Shown here in pieces: positions 21,950 through 29,804 of a stretch of DNA of 64,000 bases. Location: positions 37,745-101,744 of the forward strand of contig SXON01000213.1 in assembly GCA_005778355.1 (NCBI GenBank), read 5' to 3'. The notes under the pieces are model-generated. The model made no database searches and had not been told where the DNA came from. It saw only the letters and a program-made list of their open reading frames with translations. Source of the stretch: Pseudomonadota bacterium (lineage in GTDB: Bacteria; Myxococcota_A; UBA796; SXON01). Positions within the stretch are counted from its first letter, which is position 1, and each line of letters opens with the position of its first letter. The translations under genes and the position numbers were made by a program.

Positions 21950-21976
21950 GGGGAGGCCGCTCGCCGCGACCTCCCC
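21950..21976 (-). terminator. Rho-independent-type terminator of the creatininase-family gene
   Basis: Stem GGGGAGG / CCTCCCC (7 bp, 13-base loop) followed on the minus strand by CTTTTCC. It lies 38 bases past the stop of the gene at 22014 and before the start of the membrane-protein gene, so it should separate the two units. Confidence 0.55.
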
Positions 21977-22013
21977 GCGGGTCCGCGCCCGAGCAGGCGG
22001 ACCGTGGAGGCTG

Positions 22014-22724
22014 TCAGCGCCGCGAGCTGTCCATCGTCTCGGCGAGGATGTCGCCAAGCTCACGCACAAGGCGTCGCCCGGCGTCGGCCGTCGCGAGCGC
22101 AGGTTGCCCGAAGTAGGCGCGCGGTCCCCCGGCGTCCTCGAAGTTATCGGCGCCCCGGGCGATGCCCTGCCCGAGATCCGCGTCTACCGCGGGAAGTTTC
22201 TTGTGCCCCCGGACGAGGCGAGGGGAGATGGCGAGCACCAGAGAGGTCTCGTAGATGCCGGAGTGGCCGTCGAAGGGCACGATCTTGGAAAGGCGCTCGG
22301 CCTGTCGTTTGCTCCCCACGTTCGGGAACGCGACGCTTGCGCCCGTGCGTTCCTTCACGAGGCGGCAGGCGGCGAAAAGCGCGTTCACATTGTCGGGCTC
22401 GAGGTGGGCGTTGGCGATCGCCAGCCCGGCGGCACCTGCCTCGTGGGCGCTGATGAGCACCTCGGCCACCAGGGCGGTCATCACCTCGGCGGAGACGGTG
22501 ATTGTCCCCGGGAAGTTCCGCGCGAAGCGGGCCACGCCATACGTGATGGGCGGCAGCACCCGGCCGTCGATGCGCGCCGCTGCCGACTCGGCCATCGCGG
22601 TGGCGATGCGCACGTCGGTGTCGAGCGGCAGGTGGGGGCCGTGCGCCTCGCAGGCGCCGGTGGGGAGGATCGCCCACTTCCCGACGAGGGAAGCGCGAGG
22701 GAAGGGGAGCGGGGCGAGGTGCAT
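22014..22724 (-). CDS. Creatininase-family amidohydrolase
   Basis: 236 residues. The family motif PTGACEAHGPHLPLDTDV supplies metal-binding Glu, His and Asp near residues 25-38, and FDGHSGIYETSLVLAI corresponds to the second His/Glu motif. The usual NGHGGN is altered here to NAHLEPDN, which keeps one His and Asp. Members include creatininase and the mycofactocin peptidase MftE; no mycofactocin genes are nearby, so the substrate is unknown. It is a separate unit, followed by its own terminator-like hairpin at 21950-21976. Confidence 0.75.
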   Translation of the reverse strand: MHLAPLPFPRASLVGKWAILPTGACEAHGPHLPLDTDVRIATAMAESAAARIDGRVLPPITYGVARFARNFPGTITVSAEVMTALVAEVLISAHEAGAAGLAIANAHLEPDNVNALFAACRLVKERTGASVAFPNVGSKRQAERLSKIVPFDGHSGIYETSLVLAISPRLVRGHKKLPAVDADLGQGIARGADNFEDAGGPRAYFGQPALATADAGRRLVRELGDILAETMDSSRR

Positions 22725-22767
22725 GGCGGGTGGCCGAATCTAGGTGGCGAGCTGTCGCAGGGCAAGC

Positions 22768-24252
22768 TCAGCCCACCCGCTTCAACTCTGCCCGGGCCAC
22801 CTTCCCGCGGTCATTCCTAGGAAGCGTGTCGAGAAAGCGCACCGCCCGTGGATACTTGTGCGGCGCGAGTTGCTTTTTCACCCAGGACTGCAACTCTGTC
22901 CCCAGCTCCGGGGAGGGCTCCCCGACGGCCACCACGTAGGCCACCGTGCTCGTCAGACCCCCGTTCTCCACGCCCACGACGGCACACTCGAAAACCCTCG
23001 GGTGGGCGAGCAGGCAGTTCTCCACCTCCACCGGCGACACGTACACGCCGCCCACCTTCAATAGGTCGTCGCCCCGGCCGCAGTAGCGGAATCGTCCCTC
23101 GGCATCGACACAGAACTGGTCGCCCGTCGTCGTCCACTCGCCCCGGAATGTCGCGCGGCTCTTGGCGCGGTCGCCGTGGTAACAGATGGCGTTACTCGCC
23201 CCCTTCACCATGAGCGTGCCGATCTCACCCTGGGCCACGTCGGCGCCGTCGTCCCCCACGATGCGCGCCTCGTAGCCGGGCACCAGTCGGCCGAGCGTGC
23301 CGCATTTCACGTCGCCCGGGTAATTCGTAATGTAGATATGGAACATCTCGGCGCTGCCGATGCCGTCGAGGATCTCCACGCCCGTGCGCGCGATCCAGCG
23401 ATTGTAGAGCTCGCCGGGGAGGGCCTCGCCGGCTGAAAGGACCAGGCGGACACGAGAGAAGTCCGTTTCTGCGCAGAGGGGCGACTCCAACATCTTGTGG
23501 ATCATGGTCGGCACGTTGGTGACGATGCTTGGCCGGAAACGCTGGATGTGCGCGAGCATCGTTTCTGGGGTGGACCGCTCCGGGAATAGGCAGGTGGTGG
23601 CACCGACCGCCCAGGGGAACATCAGGTTGGTGCCAGTCGCGTAGCCGAAGAAGAGCTTGGGGACGCCGAGTGTCACGTCGTCTTCCCGGATGCCGAGCAC
23701 CTGCTTGGCGTAGCGCTCGGTGTTGTAGACGAAGTCGCTGTTGACGTGCACGCAGCCCTTGGGTTTGCCCGTGCTGCCGGAGGAAAAGAGCCAGACGCTC
23801 GGATCGTCCGGACCGGTGTCGCCGTACGGACACTCGGTGGGCTGGGCGTCGATCGCCGCGAAGTCGCGGTCGACACAGACGACGCGCGCGCCGGAGGCGT
23901 CGACCTGTACCCGATTGAGCTCGTAGAACTGCCGCTCGGTGACGAGCACCCGCGCGCGGGTGTAGCGCAGGTAGTAGGCATAGTCTTCCGGAGGGACGCC
24001 GGGGTTCATCATCGCCACCACCGCGCCGATGCGGACCACCCCAAACCAGGCGGCCGCGAAGGGGGCGCCGTCGTTCAGGCAGAGCAGCACGCGGTCTTCC
24101 TCGCGCACGCCGAGCGAGCGGTAGAGATTGCCGAACTGGCAACTCGCGCGGTGCATCTCGGCAAAGGTGAAGCAGGCGGTGGCGGTGCGGAGGGCCACCT
24201 TGTCGGGCCGGTCCGCGAGGTTGTGGTCGAGGAAGTAGGCGGCGAGGTTCAT
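22768..24252 (-). CDS. Benzoate-CoA ligase family (benzoate / 4-hydroxybenzoate-CoA ligase)
   Basis: 494 residues. ATP-dependent acyl-adenylate enzyme converting an aromatic acid to its CoA thioester in the cytoplasm. Visible: P-loop FSSGSTGKPKGCVH, LFFGYATGTNLMFPWAVGATTCLFPERSTP, the benzoate-ligase hallmark GSAEMFHIYITNYPGDVKCGTLG, GEWTTTGDQFCVD, GRGDDLLKVGGVYVSPVEVE and the C-terminal catalytic Lys region LPRNDRGKVARAEL. Length is slightly short for BadA/HbaA types. Context (LysR upstream, hcr and box genes in the window) supports benzoate or 4-hydroxybenzoate as substrate, without distinguishing them. It begins 12 bases after the LysR gene, so the two may be cotranscribed. Confidence 0.87.
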   Translation of the reverse strand: MNLAAYFLDHNLADRPDKVALRTATACFTFAEMHRASCQFGNLYRSLGVREEDRVLLCLNDGAPFAAAWFGVVRIGAVVAMMNPGVPPEDYAYYLRYTRARVLVTERQFYELNRVQVDASGARVVCVDRDFAAIDAQPTECPYGDTGPDDPSVWLFSSGSTGKPKGCVHVNSDFVYNTERYAKQVLGIREDDVTLGVPKLFFGYATGTNLMFPWAVGATTCLFPERSTPETMLAHIQRFRPSIVTNVPTMIHKMLESPLCAETDFSRVRLVLSAGEALPGELYNRWIARTGVEILDGIGSAEMFHIYITNYPGDVKCGTLGRLVPGYEARIVGDDGADVAQGEIGTLMVKGASNAICYHGDRAKSRATFRGEWTTTGDQFCVDAEGRFRYCGRGDDLLKVGGVYVSPVEVENCLLAHPRVFECAVVGVENGGLTSTVAYVVAVGEPSPELGTELQSWVKKQLAPHKYPRAVRFLDTLPRNDRGKVARAELKRVG

Positions 24253-24264
24253 CGGTCGAAGGGC

Positions 24265-25083
24265 TTATCGCGGGCACTCGGCACGAATCGCCTCCGTGAG
24301 CGCCTCTCGAAGCCGCGCCACGTCGGGACGGGCGAGCACGCCGGGACGGCCGGCGAGGGCGATGGGCCGGGACAGATCGTGGAAGGGTCGCGACTCGGCC
24401 CTCATCGCCTCGGCGATTCCGAGCGGGACGAGCGCGGGACCGAAGCCGTTGCGCGCGAGCTGCACCAGCGTGGAGAAGGACTCCACGCGGCCGATGGGCT
24501 CCACGCCGAGGCGGCCTACCCGCCGCTCGAGCGCCATCCAGGTGAGCGAGGCCGTCTCGATGAGCCAGAGCCGCGTGGGGAGGGCGTCGTGGGCCCCCAC
24601 GACCACCATCGGCTCCTCGGCCACGCGGTCAACCTCCATGTCGGCGGGCAGCCCGGCGTCGACCACCACGGCGATGTCGACCAGGCCGGAACGGAGCCGG
24701 TCGACCACGCCGGGGCCGCGGTGGCTGTGGATCTCGAGCGGTGTGCCGGGGACGGCGTCTCGCGCTCGAGCGAGGGCCGAGGGCAGCCACGAGGACAGGA
24801 GCGCCGGTGAGGAGCCGATCACCACTGGGCGCCCGGGGGCCTCCGCGGCCAGGGCGGCCCGGATCTGGGCGCAGAGGGGGGCTACCATGGCTACGAGGTG
24901 AGTCCCGGCCGGCGTGAGTCGCACGCGGCGACCGGCGCGTTCGATCAATGGGGAGCCGACGCGAGCTTCGAGCGTGTCGATCCGCTTGCTCACGGCGGAC
25001 TGCGTGACGCGCAGTCGAACGGCAGCGCGCCCCATCGTGCCCTCCTCGGAGAGGGCGACCAGGGCATCGACGAGGTCCAACAC
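24265..25083 (-). CDS. LysR-family transcriptional regulator
   Basis: 272 residues. The N-terminal winged helix-turn-helix (GTMGRAAVRLRVTQSAVSKRIDTLEARVGSPLIERAGRRVRLTPAG) is clear, followed by an effector-binding domain. GTG start with AGGAG 5 bases upstream. The gene reads into the CoA ligase gene and is divergent from a TauE/SafE-type transporter. A perfect 24-bp dyad at 25095-25118 lies directly upstream, the classical arrangement for a LysR regulator controlling itself and a divergent target. An aromatic acid or its CoA ester as inducer is inference. Confidence 0.88.
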   Translation of the reverse strand: MLDLVDALVALSEEGTMGRAAVRLRVTQSAVSKRIDTLEARVGSPLIERAGRRVRLTPAGTHLVAMVAPLCAQIRAALAAEAPGRPVVIGSSPALLSSWLPSALARARDAVPGTPLEIHSHRGPGVVDRLRSGLVDIAVVVDAGLPADMEVDRVAEEPMVVVGAHDALPTRLWLIETASLTWMALERRVGRLGVEPIGRVESFSTLVQLARNGFGPALVPLGIAEAMRAESRPFHDLSRPIALAGRPGVLARPDVARLREALTEAIRAECPR

Positions 25084-25094
25084 ATGAGCTCCTA

Positions 25095-25118
25095 GAATAT
25101 GTCATGCGATACATATTC
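25095..25118. promoter_or_regulatory. LysR-type operator (perfect 8-bp dyad)
   Basis: Arms GAATATGT and ACATATTC separated by 8 bases (CATGCGAT), containing the T-N11-A LysR pattern. It is strikingly AT-rich and sits 11 bases from the LysR start and 38 bases from the ATG of the divergent transporter. The overlap with the possible upstream start of the transporter at 25099 argues for the ATG at 25156 instead. Confidence 0.65.
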
Positions 25119-25155
25119 TCAGTTCACGTGTATCACCAGCGACTACGATGGCGGC

Positions 25156-25881
25156 ATGGAAAGTGTGCTCGCCATCGCCGCCCTCGGGACGGCCACTCTG
25201 TCCGGTGTATTCGGAATGGCTGGTGGCTTGTTGCTCTTCGGCGTGTACACGGCGATTTTGCCGGTAGCGACAGCGGTCGTGGTGCACAGTGGCACCCAGC
25301 TTCTGAGTAATGTCTCGCGCGTGGCCGTGCAGCGGCGGTGGGTGATGAGTGGCCCGGTGGCCTGGTTCGCGGTGGGTGCGCTGGCGGTCTACGCCGCCTT
25401 CTCGTGGTGGGTGCCGCGACTGGAGCCCGCGCCCCTGTTCACCGTGCTCGGGGCCAGTGTGCTTGGTTCTTTCCTCGTGCCTCAGTTTGCCTGGATGGAC
25501 GCCTCGCGACCCCGTGGCGCTGCGCTCGCGGGCGCGGTGACCACGGCGGCGCAGCTCACCGGCGGCGTGGGCGGGCCCTTGATGGACGTTTTCTGGGTGG
25601 GCGTGGAGGCCGACCGCCGCGCGGTGGTGGCCACCAAGGCGCTCACGCAGGCCCTGGCCCACGTGCTCCGTATCGCCTTCTGGGCGCCGCTAGTCGTCGG
25701 CATCGACCTCGAGACTGGCGCGCTCCTTGGCATCGCGGCGGGAACCATGGTGGGAACCCTGCTGGGGTCCTTGATCCTCGACCGGCTGGGCGAGCGGGAG
25801 TTCCGGCGGTGGACGCGCGGGATCGTGGTCCTGCTCGGGCTTGGCTACCTCGGGAGAGGGCTGTCGCTCTGGGTGGCCTAG
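25156..25881 (+). CDS. TauE/SafE-family membrane transporter
   Basis: 241 residues from ATG at 25156. About seven or eight hydrophobic segments; LSGVFGMAGGLLLFGVYTAILPVATAVVVHSGTQLLSNVSR and the second-half repeat TAAQLTGGVGGPLMDVFWVGV with ALTQALAHVLRIAFW match the two-fold TauE/SafE (DUF81) pattern. These permeases export or import sulfonates, sulfite or other organic anions. Being divergent from a LysR next to an aromatic-acid CoA ligase, it may move an aromatic acid or side product, but the substrate is unknown. Confidence 0.78.
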   Translation: MESVLAIAALGTATLSGVFGMAGGLLLFGVYTAILPVATAVVVHSGTQLLSNVSRVAVQRRWVMSGPVAWFAVGALAVYAAFSWWVPRLEPAPLFTVLGASVLGSFLVPQFAWMDASRPRGAALAGAVTTAAQLTGGVGGPLMDVFWVGVEADRRAVVATKALTQALAHVLRIAFWAPLVVGIDLETGALLGIAAGTMVGTLLGSLILDRLGEREFRRWTRGIVVLLGLGYLGRGLSLWVA

Positions 25882-25935
25882 GGCGTCGCGCTCGTTTCCG
25901 GGGCGCGCTGTGGGGTGCGGCCCGGGGACGTTAGG

Positions 25936-25982
25936 GTTTACGCGTCAAGAGCTAACTCTTAACCCTTAACCTCCGGCACCTT
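25936..25982. repeat. 47-bp dispersed repeat, copy A
   Basis: Shares CTTAACCCTTAACCTCCGG and CACCTT, plus the weaker left half ending in AAGAGCTA, with copies at 26790 and 47295. It ends one base before the GTG start of the methyltransferase gene and contains a small hairpin AAGAG-CTAA-CTCTT. Confidence 0.85.
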
Positions 25983-25983
25983 C

Positions 25984-26787
25984 GTGGCAGAGTACGTACT
26001 GGGGACTCACGATGCCGAGCTGGAACGGCTCGGCTTTCAAGCAAGGTTGTGGGCCGATGCGGGCCACGCAGCCTGGAAGCGCGCCCGGGTTGTTCGTGGG
26101 CAGCGCGTGCTCGACCTGGGCTGCGGGCCTGGGTTCGCGAGCGCAGACCTCGCGGTGCTGGTGGGGGGCGAGGGGCGCGTGGTCGGGATCGACGAGTCGG
26201 CCGGCTTCGTGGAGGCGGCCAACGACCGAGGAATCCCCAACCTGCGCGCGCTGGTGGGCGATGTGCAGGCGGCATCTGACTTTCTCACGGGCGAGTCGCC
26301 CTTCGACCTGGCGTACGCCCGCTGGCTCCTGTGTTTCGTGCCGCGGCCGGAGGCGGTGGTGGCGCAGGCGGCGCGGCTCTTGCGCCCGGGCGGTCGGCTG
26401 GTGGTGCACGACTACTTCAACTACACCGCGATGACCTCGGCCCCCCCGCGCGAGGTGTGGACCGAGGTGGTACTGGCCACCGCGCGCTCGTGGAAGGCAC
26501 GAGGCGGCGATCCCGATGTCTGTGGTCGACTGCCGGCCATGCTGTCGCGACAAGGATTCGAGGTGGAGCACGTCGATGTGCACCAGCGCTTCGGCTTCCC
26601 GGGCGACACGATGTTCCAGTGGGCGAGCACCTGGTGGCGGAACTACGCGCCGCGGCTCGCCGAGATGGGGGAGATCACGCCCAGCACGAGGGACCAGTTC
26701 CTCGATGCACTCGCGGAGATCGAGGTTTCTAGTGACCAGTTCATCGTGATGCCGCCCGTGTGGGAGTTTATCGCCCGGAAGCGATGA
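25984..26787 (+). CDS. Class I SAM-dependent methyltransferase
   Basis: 267 residues. Motif I VLDLGCGPGFASADLAVLV (SAM glycine loop), acidic GIDESAGFVEAA, GDVQAASDF, motif FDLAYARWLLCFVPRP and LLRPGGRLVVHDYF mark a Rossmann-fold methyltransferase of the UbiE-like group. The acceptor is unknown. The GTG start falls immediately after repeat copy A and the gene ends 2 bases before copy B, so the gene is precisely bracketed by the two repeats. Confidence 0.85.
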   Translation: MAEYVLGTHDAELERLGFQARLWADAGHAAWKRARVVRGQRVLDLGCGPGFASADLAVLVGGEGRVVGIDESAGFVEAANDRGIPNLRALVGDVQAASDFLTGESPFDLAYARWLLCFVPRPEAVVAQAARLLRPGGRLVVHDYFNYTAMTSAPPREVWTEVVLATARSWKARGGDPDVCGRLPAMLSRQGFEVEHVDVHQRFGFPGDTMFQWASTWWRNYAPRLAEMGEITPSTRDQFLDALAEIEVSSDQFIVMPPVWEFIARKR

Positions 26788-26789
26788 GT

Positions 26790-26836
26790 CTTGACCCGTC
26801 TAGAGCCAAGTCTTAACCCTTAATCTCCGGCACCTT
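26790..26836. repeat. 47-bp dispersed repeat, copy B
   Basis: Right half nearly identical to copies A and C (one substitution, TTAATCTCC). It lies between the methyltransferase stop and the convergent acyl-CoA dehydrogenase, whose last codons and TAA are supplied by the repeat. Confidence 0.85.
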
Positions 26837-27863
26837 TGCGGGTGGCAACTGACTCGCCGATCACCCCGAGGAGCACGTCGGTGGCACCCTCGTAGATGCG
26901 GAGCGGGCGCACAGCTCGGTAGAGCATCTCGACGACGGAGCCCTCCTCCACGCCGCTCCCGCCGTGAAGCTGGACGGCGGTGTCGATCACGCGTTGGGCG
27001 GCCTCGGTGGCCACCACCTTGCCGAAGGCCATGACGGGGCCCACGCGCGCGCCCTGGGCCTGGTCGCGAGTCCAGCAGGCATGGAGCGTCGCCAGCGCGG
27101 CTATGTCGAGGTCGTTCTTCATCTCGGCGAGGCGCAGGCGCACCACCGGGAGTTCAGCGAGCGGCGCGCCGAACTGCTCGCGGCCTCGCACGTGGGCGAC
27201 CGTCTCGGCGAGCGCCCGGGCGGCGAGGCCCACGGCGGCGGCGCCGACGGAGGGGCGGCAACGCTCGAGCGTGCCGAAAGCCAGCGCGAAACCACGCGGC
27301 GACACCAGCGTGGCCGGGGTGTGGCTCAAGAGGAGCCGACCGATGCTGTGGCTCGCCACGCCTTGTGCCTCGGTCGCGGGGTGGTCGACGAAGAAGGCCG
27401 CGACGCCGGTCGGCGTGCGGGCGAAGACCACGGCACCGTCGCAGTCGGGGGCGTTGCTGATGAAGTGTTTGGTCCCGGTGAGGCGCCAGCCGTCGCCATC
27501 GGGCGTGGCGGTGGTAGCCACAGCGCGCACGTCGGAGCCGGCGCCTGGCTCGGTCAGTCCAAAGGCGAGCACCCGCTGGCCGGATCGAGCGGCGGCCACG
27601 ACTTCGGGGAGCACGCCCGCGGTCTCCAGGGGCGTGCAGCCCAGCTCCTGGATGACGAAGGCGAGGTCGGTGAGCGGGTCGCGGTAAGCCAGCTGGCGCC
27701 TGGTAACGGCGAGCGAGCGAGTGTCACGACGTTCGAGCAGCCCGGACTGGCCCAGCGCCGCCACGCGCTCGCGGATACTGCCCGAGGCCACGAAGTCGCG
27801 CGCTCGCGTCTCTAGCGCCCCGTGCTCGGGCCCGAAGAAGTAGGGGAACTGCCCGGTGAACAC
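26820..27863 (-). CDS. Acyl-CoA dehydrogenase
   Basis: 347 residues from GTG at 27863, whose first base is the last base of the upstream TAG. FAD enzyme introducing a double bond into an acyl-CoA. Visible: FGLTEPGAGSDVRAV (flavin signature), LTGTKHFISNAPDCD, GREQFGAPLAELPVVRLRLAEM, QLHGGSGVEEGSVVEMLYRAVRPLRIYEGATDVLLGVIG with the usual C-terminal Glu-Gly. It is slightly shorter than typical at the N-terminus. Last gene of a five-gene operon; its final residues (RKGAGD) and stop lie in repeat copy B. Substrate probably a CoA ester from aromatic or branched-acid degradation (inference). Confidence 0.87.
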   Translation of the reverse strand: MFTGQFPYFFGPEHGALETRARDFVASGSIRERVAALGQSGLLERRDTRSLAVTRRQLAYRDPLTDLAFVIQELGCTPLETAGVLPEVVAAARSGQRVLAFGLTEPGAGSDVRAVATTATPDGDGWRLTGTKHFISNAPDCDGAVVFARTPTGVAAFFVDHPATEAQGVASHSIGRLLLSHTPATLVSPRGFALAFGTLERCRPSVGAAAVGLAARALAETVAHVRGREQFGAPLAELPVVRLRLAEMKNDLDIAALATLHACWTRDQAQGARVGPVMAFGKVVATEAAQRVIDTAVQLHGGSGVEEGSVVEMLYRAVRPLRIYEGATDVLLGVIGESVATRKGAGD

Positions 27864-28618
27864 TAGGGCTTCTTCGCCTTCCACGCCTCGTAGGCGGCGC
27901 GGAAGTCGGGGTGCACCATGCAGATGGCCTGGGCCTGGGCCTCCATCTCGAGCGCGGTGTCGAGCGACACGTCGAGCTCGCGATTGAGCGCTTCCTTCGT
28001 CATCCCGTTCGCGAAGGCCGGGCCCGCCGCGATGCGGGCCGCGATGGCGCGGGCCTCGGCGAGCAGCTGGTCTTCAGGCACCACTCGGTTGAACAGGCCG
28101 GCGCGGAGCGCGCTCTCCGCGTCGACCGTGTCGCCGAGCAGGAGCATCTCCGAGGCCCTGCCGAGGCCGACGATGCGCGGCAAGAGGTGCGCCGCGCCCA
28201 TGTCGGCACCGCAGAGCCCCACCTTGTTGAACAGGAAGGCCACGCGACCCCGGGGCGACGCCACCCGCAGGTCGCTTGCCATGGCGATGATGGCGCCGGC
28301 ACCGGCGGCCACGCCGTTGACGGCGGCAATGATCGGGGCCTTGCAGTTGCGCATCGCGCGGACGAGGTCGACGGTCATGCGCGTGAAGGCGAGTAGACCC
28401 TCCATGTCGCGACCGAAGAGCTGCCCGATGATGTCTTCCACGTCGCCGCCGGAGCAGAAGGCGCGTCCCTCGCCGGTCACCACGATGGCGCGAACGCTCG
28501 CCGGTGGACTGCGGAACCAGCCCACCAGCGCCGCGTACTCATCGAAAGTGAGCGCGTTGAGACGATCAGGGCGGCTGAGCCACAGCGTGGCCACGCCGTT
28601 GTCGACTTCGACCCTCAT
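27863..28618 (-). CDS. Enoyl-CoA hydratase / crotonase family protein
   Basis: 251 residues from ATG at 28618, overlapping the stop of the Rid-like gene (ATGA). Crotonase fold: AFCSGGDVEDI and NGVAAGAGAIIAMASDLRVAS form the oxyanion hole. The catalytic Glu of ASEMLLLGDTVDAESALRAGLFNRVV is kept, while the other canonical hydratase Glu is not at its usual place: the segment is shortened to VGLCGADMG. It may therefore be a hydratase, isomerase or hydrolase. Operon with SDR, Rid and acyl-CoA dehydrogenase genes points to a CoA-ester degradation pathway. Confidence 0.82.
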   Translation of the reverse strand: MRVEVDNGVATLWLSRPDRLNALTFDEYAALVGWFRSPPASVRAIVVTGEGRAFCSGGDVEDIIGQLFGRDMEGLLAFTRMTVDLVRAMRNCKAPIIAAVNGVAAGAGAIIAMASDLRVASPRGRVAFLFNKVGLCGADMGAAHLLPRIVGLGRASEMLLLGDTVDAESALRAGLFNRVVPEDQLLAEARAIAARIAAGPAFANGMTKEALNRELDVSLDTALEMEAQAQAICMVHPDFRAAYEAWKAKKP

Positions 28619-29034
28619 CGGATCGCCGTGGCCTCGATCTCGACCATCGCGCCCTCCTCGAGCAAGTCGGCCACCTGCACCAGCGTCATCGCCGGGTAGT
28701 GGCGTCCCATGAACTCTCGCCACGCGGCGCCCACGGCCTTGAGATTCTGGCTGTAGGCGTTCTTGTCGGTCACGTAGACTGTGACTCTTCCCACCCGCTC
28801 CGGCGCGAAGCGTTCGGCGTCCAGGACCGCGCGCACGTTTTTCAAGGCCTGCCGGAATTGGACGGCGAAGTCGCCCGGGCCGACCAGCTTTTGCTGCTCG
28901 TCCCACGACACCTGGCCGGCCACGAAGAGCACGTCACCCAGCCGGTAGCCGTTGCTGTAGCCTCGAGGCTTCGCCCAGCCCTCGGGCTGCACGGGGCCGT
29001 CCTCGCCGAGGATCCCGCCGAGGGTGTACGGCAT
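28615..29034 (-). CDS. Rid (YjgF/YER057c/UK114) family protein lacking the catalytic Arg
   Basis: 139 residues from ATG at 29034, one base after the SDR stop. Rid fold motifs: YSNGYRLGDVLFVAGQVSWDEQQ, FRQALKNVRAVLDAERF, VTVYVTDKNAYSQ and the C-terminal VEIEATAIR. In RidA a conserved Arg (in PARSCVEVA) hydrolyses reactive enamine/imine intermediates; here the corresponding PAMTLVQVA has Met. It is therefore not a canonical imine deaminase and may belong to a Rid subgroup tied to aromatic or CoA-ester catabolism, as its operon suggests. Confidence 0.82.
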   Translation of the reverse strand: MPYTLGGILGEDGPVQPEGWAKPRGYSNGYRLGDVLFVAGQVSWDEQQKLVGPGDFAVQFRQALKNVRAVLDAERFAPERVGRVTVYVTDKNAYSQNLKAVGAAWREFMGRHYPAMTLVQVADLLEEGAMVEIEATAIR

Positions 29035-29035
29035 C

Positions 29036-29782
29036 CTAGCTGTTGAGCTCGCCGCCGCAGATCGACAGCGCCTGCCCGTTGACGCCGCGGGCCTCCTCGC
29101 TGGCGAGGTACACGCACATCGCCGCGATCTCCTCGGCGCCGAGGAAACGGTGCTGGGGATTGCGGTCTTCCAGCTCGCGACGCACCTCGTCGCTGTCGCG
29201 ACCGGTCTTGTCGACGATGTTCTGGATGGCGTGATCGAGGAGTGGCGACTCCACGTAGCCGGGGCAGATCGCGTTGATGGTGACGCCCTTCTCGGCGTAC
29301 TCGGCGGCGAGCGCGCGGGTGAGACCGACCAGGCCATGCTTGCTGGCGCAGTAGGCCGCCAGGTAGGGGTAGCCCTTCAGGCCGGCCACGCTCGCCACGT
29401 TGATGATGCGCCCGTTGCCGCGGCTCGCCATGCCCGGGAGCACCTTGAGCGAGCAGAGGAAAGCACCGGTGAGGTTGACCTTGAGGTGCTCGTCCCACAC
29501 GCGCACGTCGGTCTTCAAGACCGGCGAGGACCGCGCCACGCCGGCGTTGTTGACCAGCACGTCGACCGGGCCGGCCGCCATGAACGCCGCTTCCACGCTC
29601 GCGGGCTCGCCGACATCGCAGCGAACGCCATAGCCGCCGACCTCGTCGGCCACTTTCTCGACTTCTTCTCGCGTGCGAGCGAGGACGGTGATGCGATCGC
29701 CGAGGGCGGCGAAACGGCGGGCGATCTCCGCGCCGATTCCACGGCCTCCACCAGTGATGACAACGTGACGACGCTTGGGCAT
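29036..29782 (-). CDS. Short-chain dehydrogenase/reductase
   Basis: 248 residues. NAD(P)-binding TGGGRGIG near the N-terminus, CDVGEPASVEAAF, LVNNAGVARSSPV, Ser of NVASVAG, catalytic YCASK and NAICPGYVESPLL make a classical SDR. The operon (alpha/beta hydrolase, this gene, Rid, crotonase, acyl-CoA dehydrogenase) suggests a 3-hydroxyacyl-CoA dehydrogenase acting after the crotonase. Two-letter details of cofactor preference are not decisive. GGAG lies 9 bases before the ATG; 22 bases separate it from the upstream hydrolase gene. Confidence 0.87.
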   Translation of the reverse strand: MPKRRHVVITGGGRGIGAEIARRFAALGDRITVLARTREEVEKVADEVGGYGVRCDVGEPASVEAAFMAAGPVDVLVNNAGVARSSPVLKTDVRVWDEHLKVNLTGAFLCSLKVLPGMASRGNGRIINVASVAGLKGYPYLAAYCASKHGLVGLTRALAAEYAEKGVTINAICPGYVESPLLDHAIQNIVDKTGRDSDEVRRELEDRNPQHRFLGAEEIAAMCVYLASEEARGVNGQALSICGGELNS

Positions 29783-29804
29783 GGGGCTGCTCCGGCCGGC
29801 CCCT

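Noticed and set aside
25931..25975. Telomere-like TTAGGG / CCCTAA sequence
   Set aside because: Only one TTAGGG beside the dispersed repeat and no tandem array.
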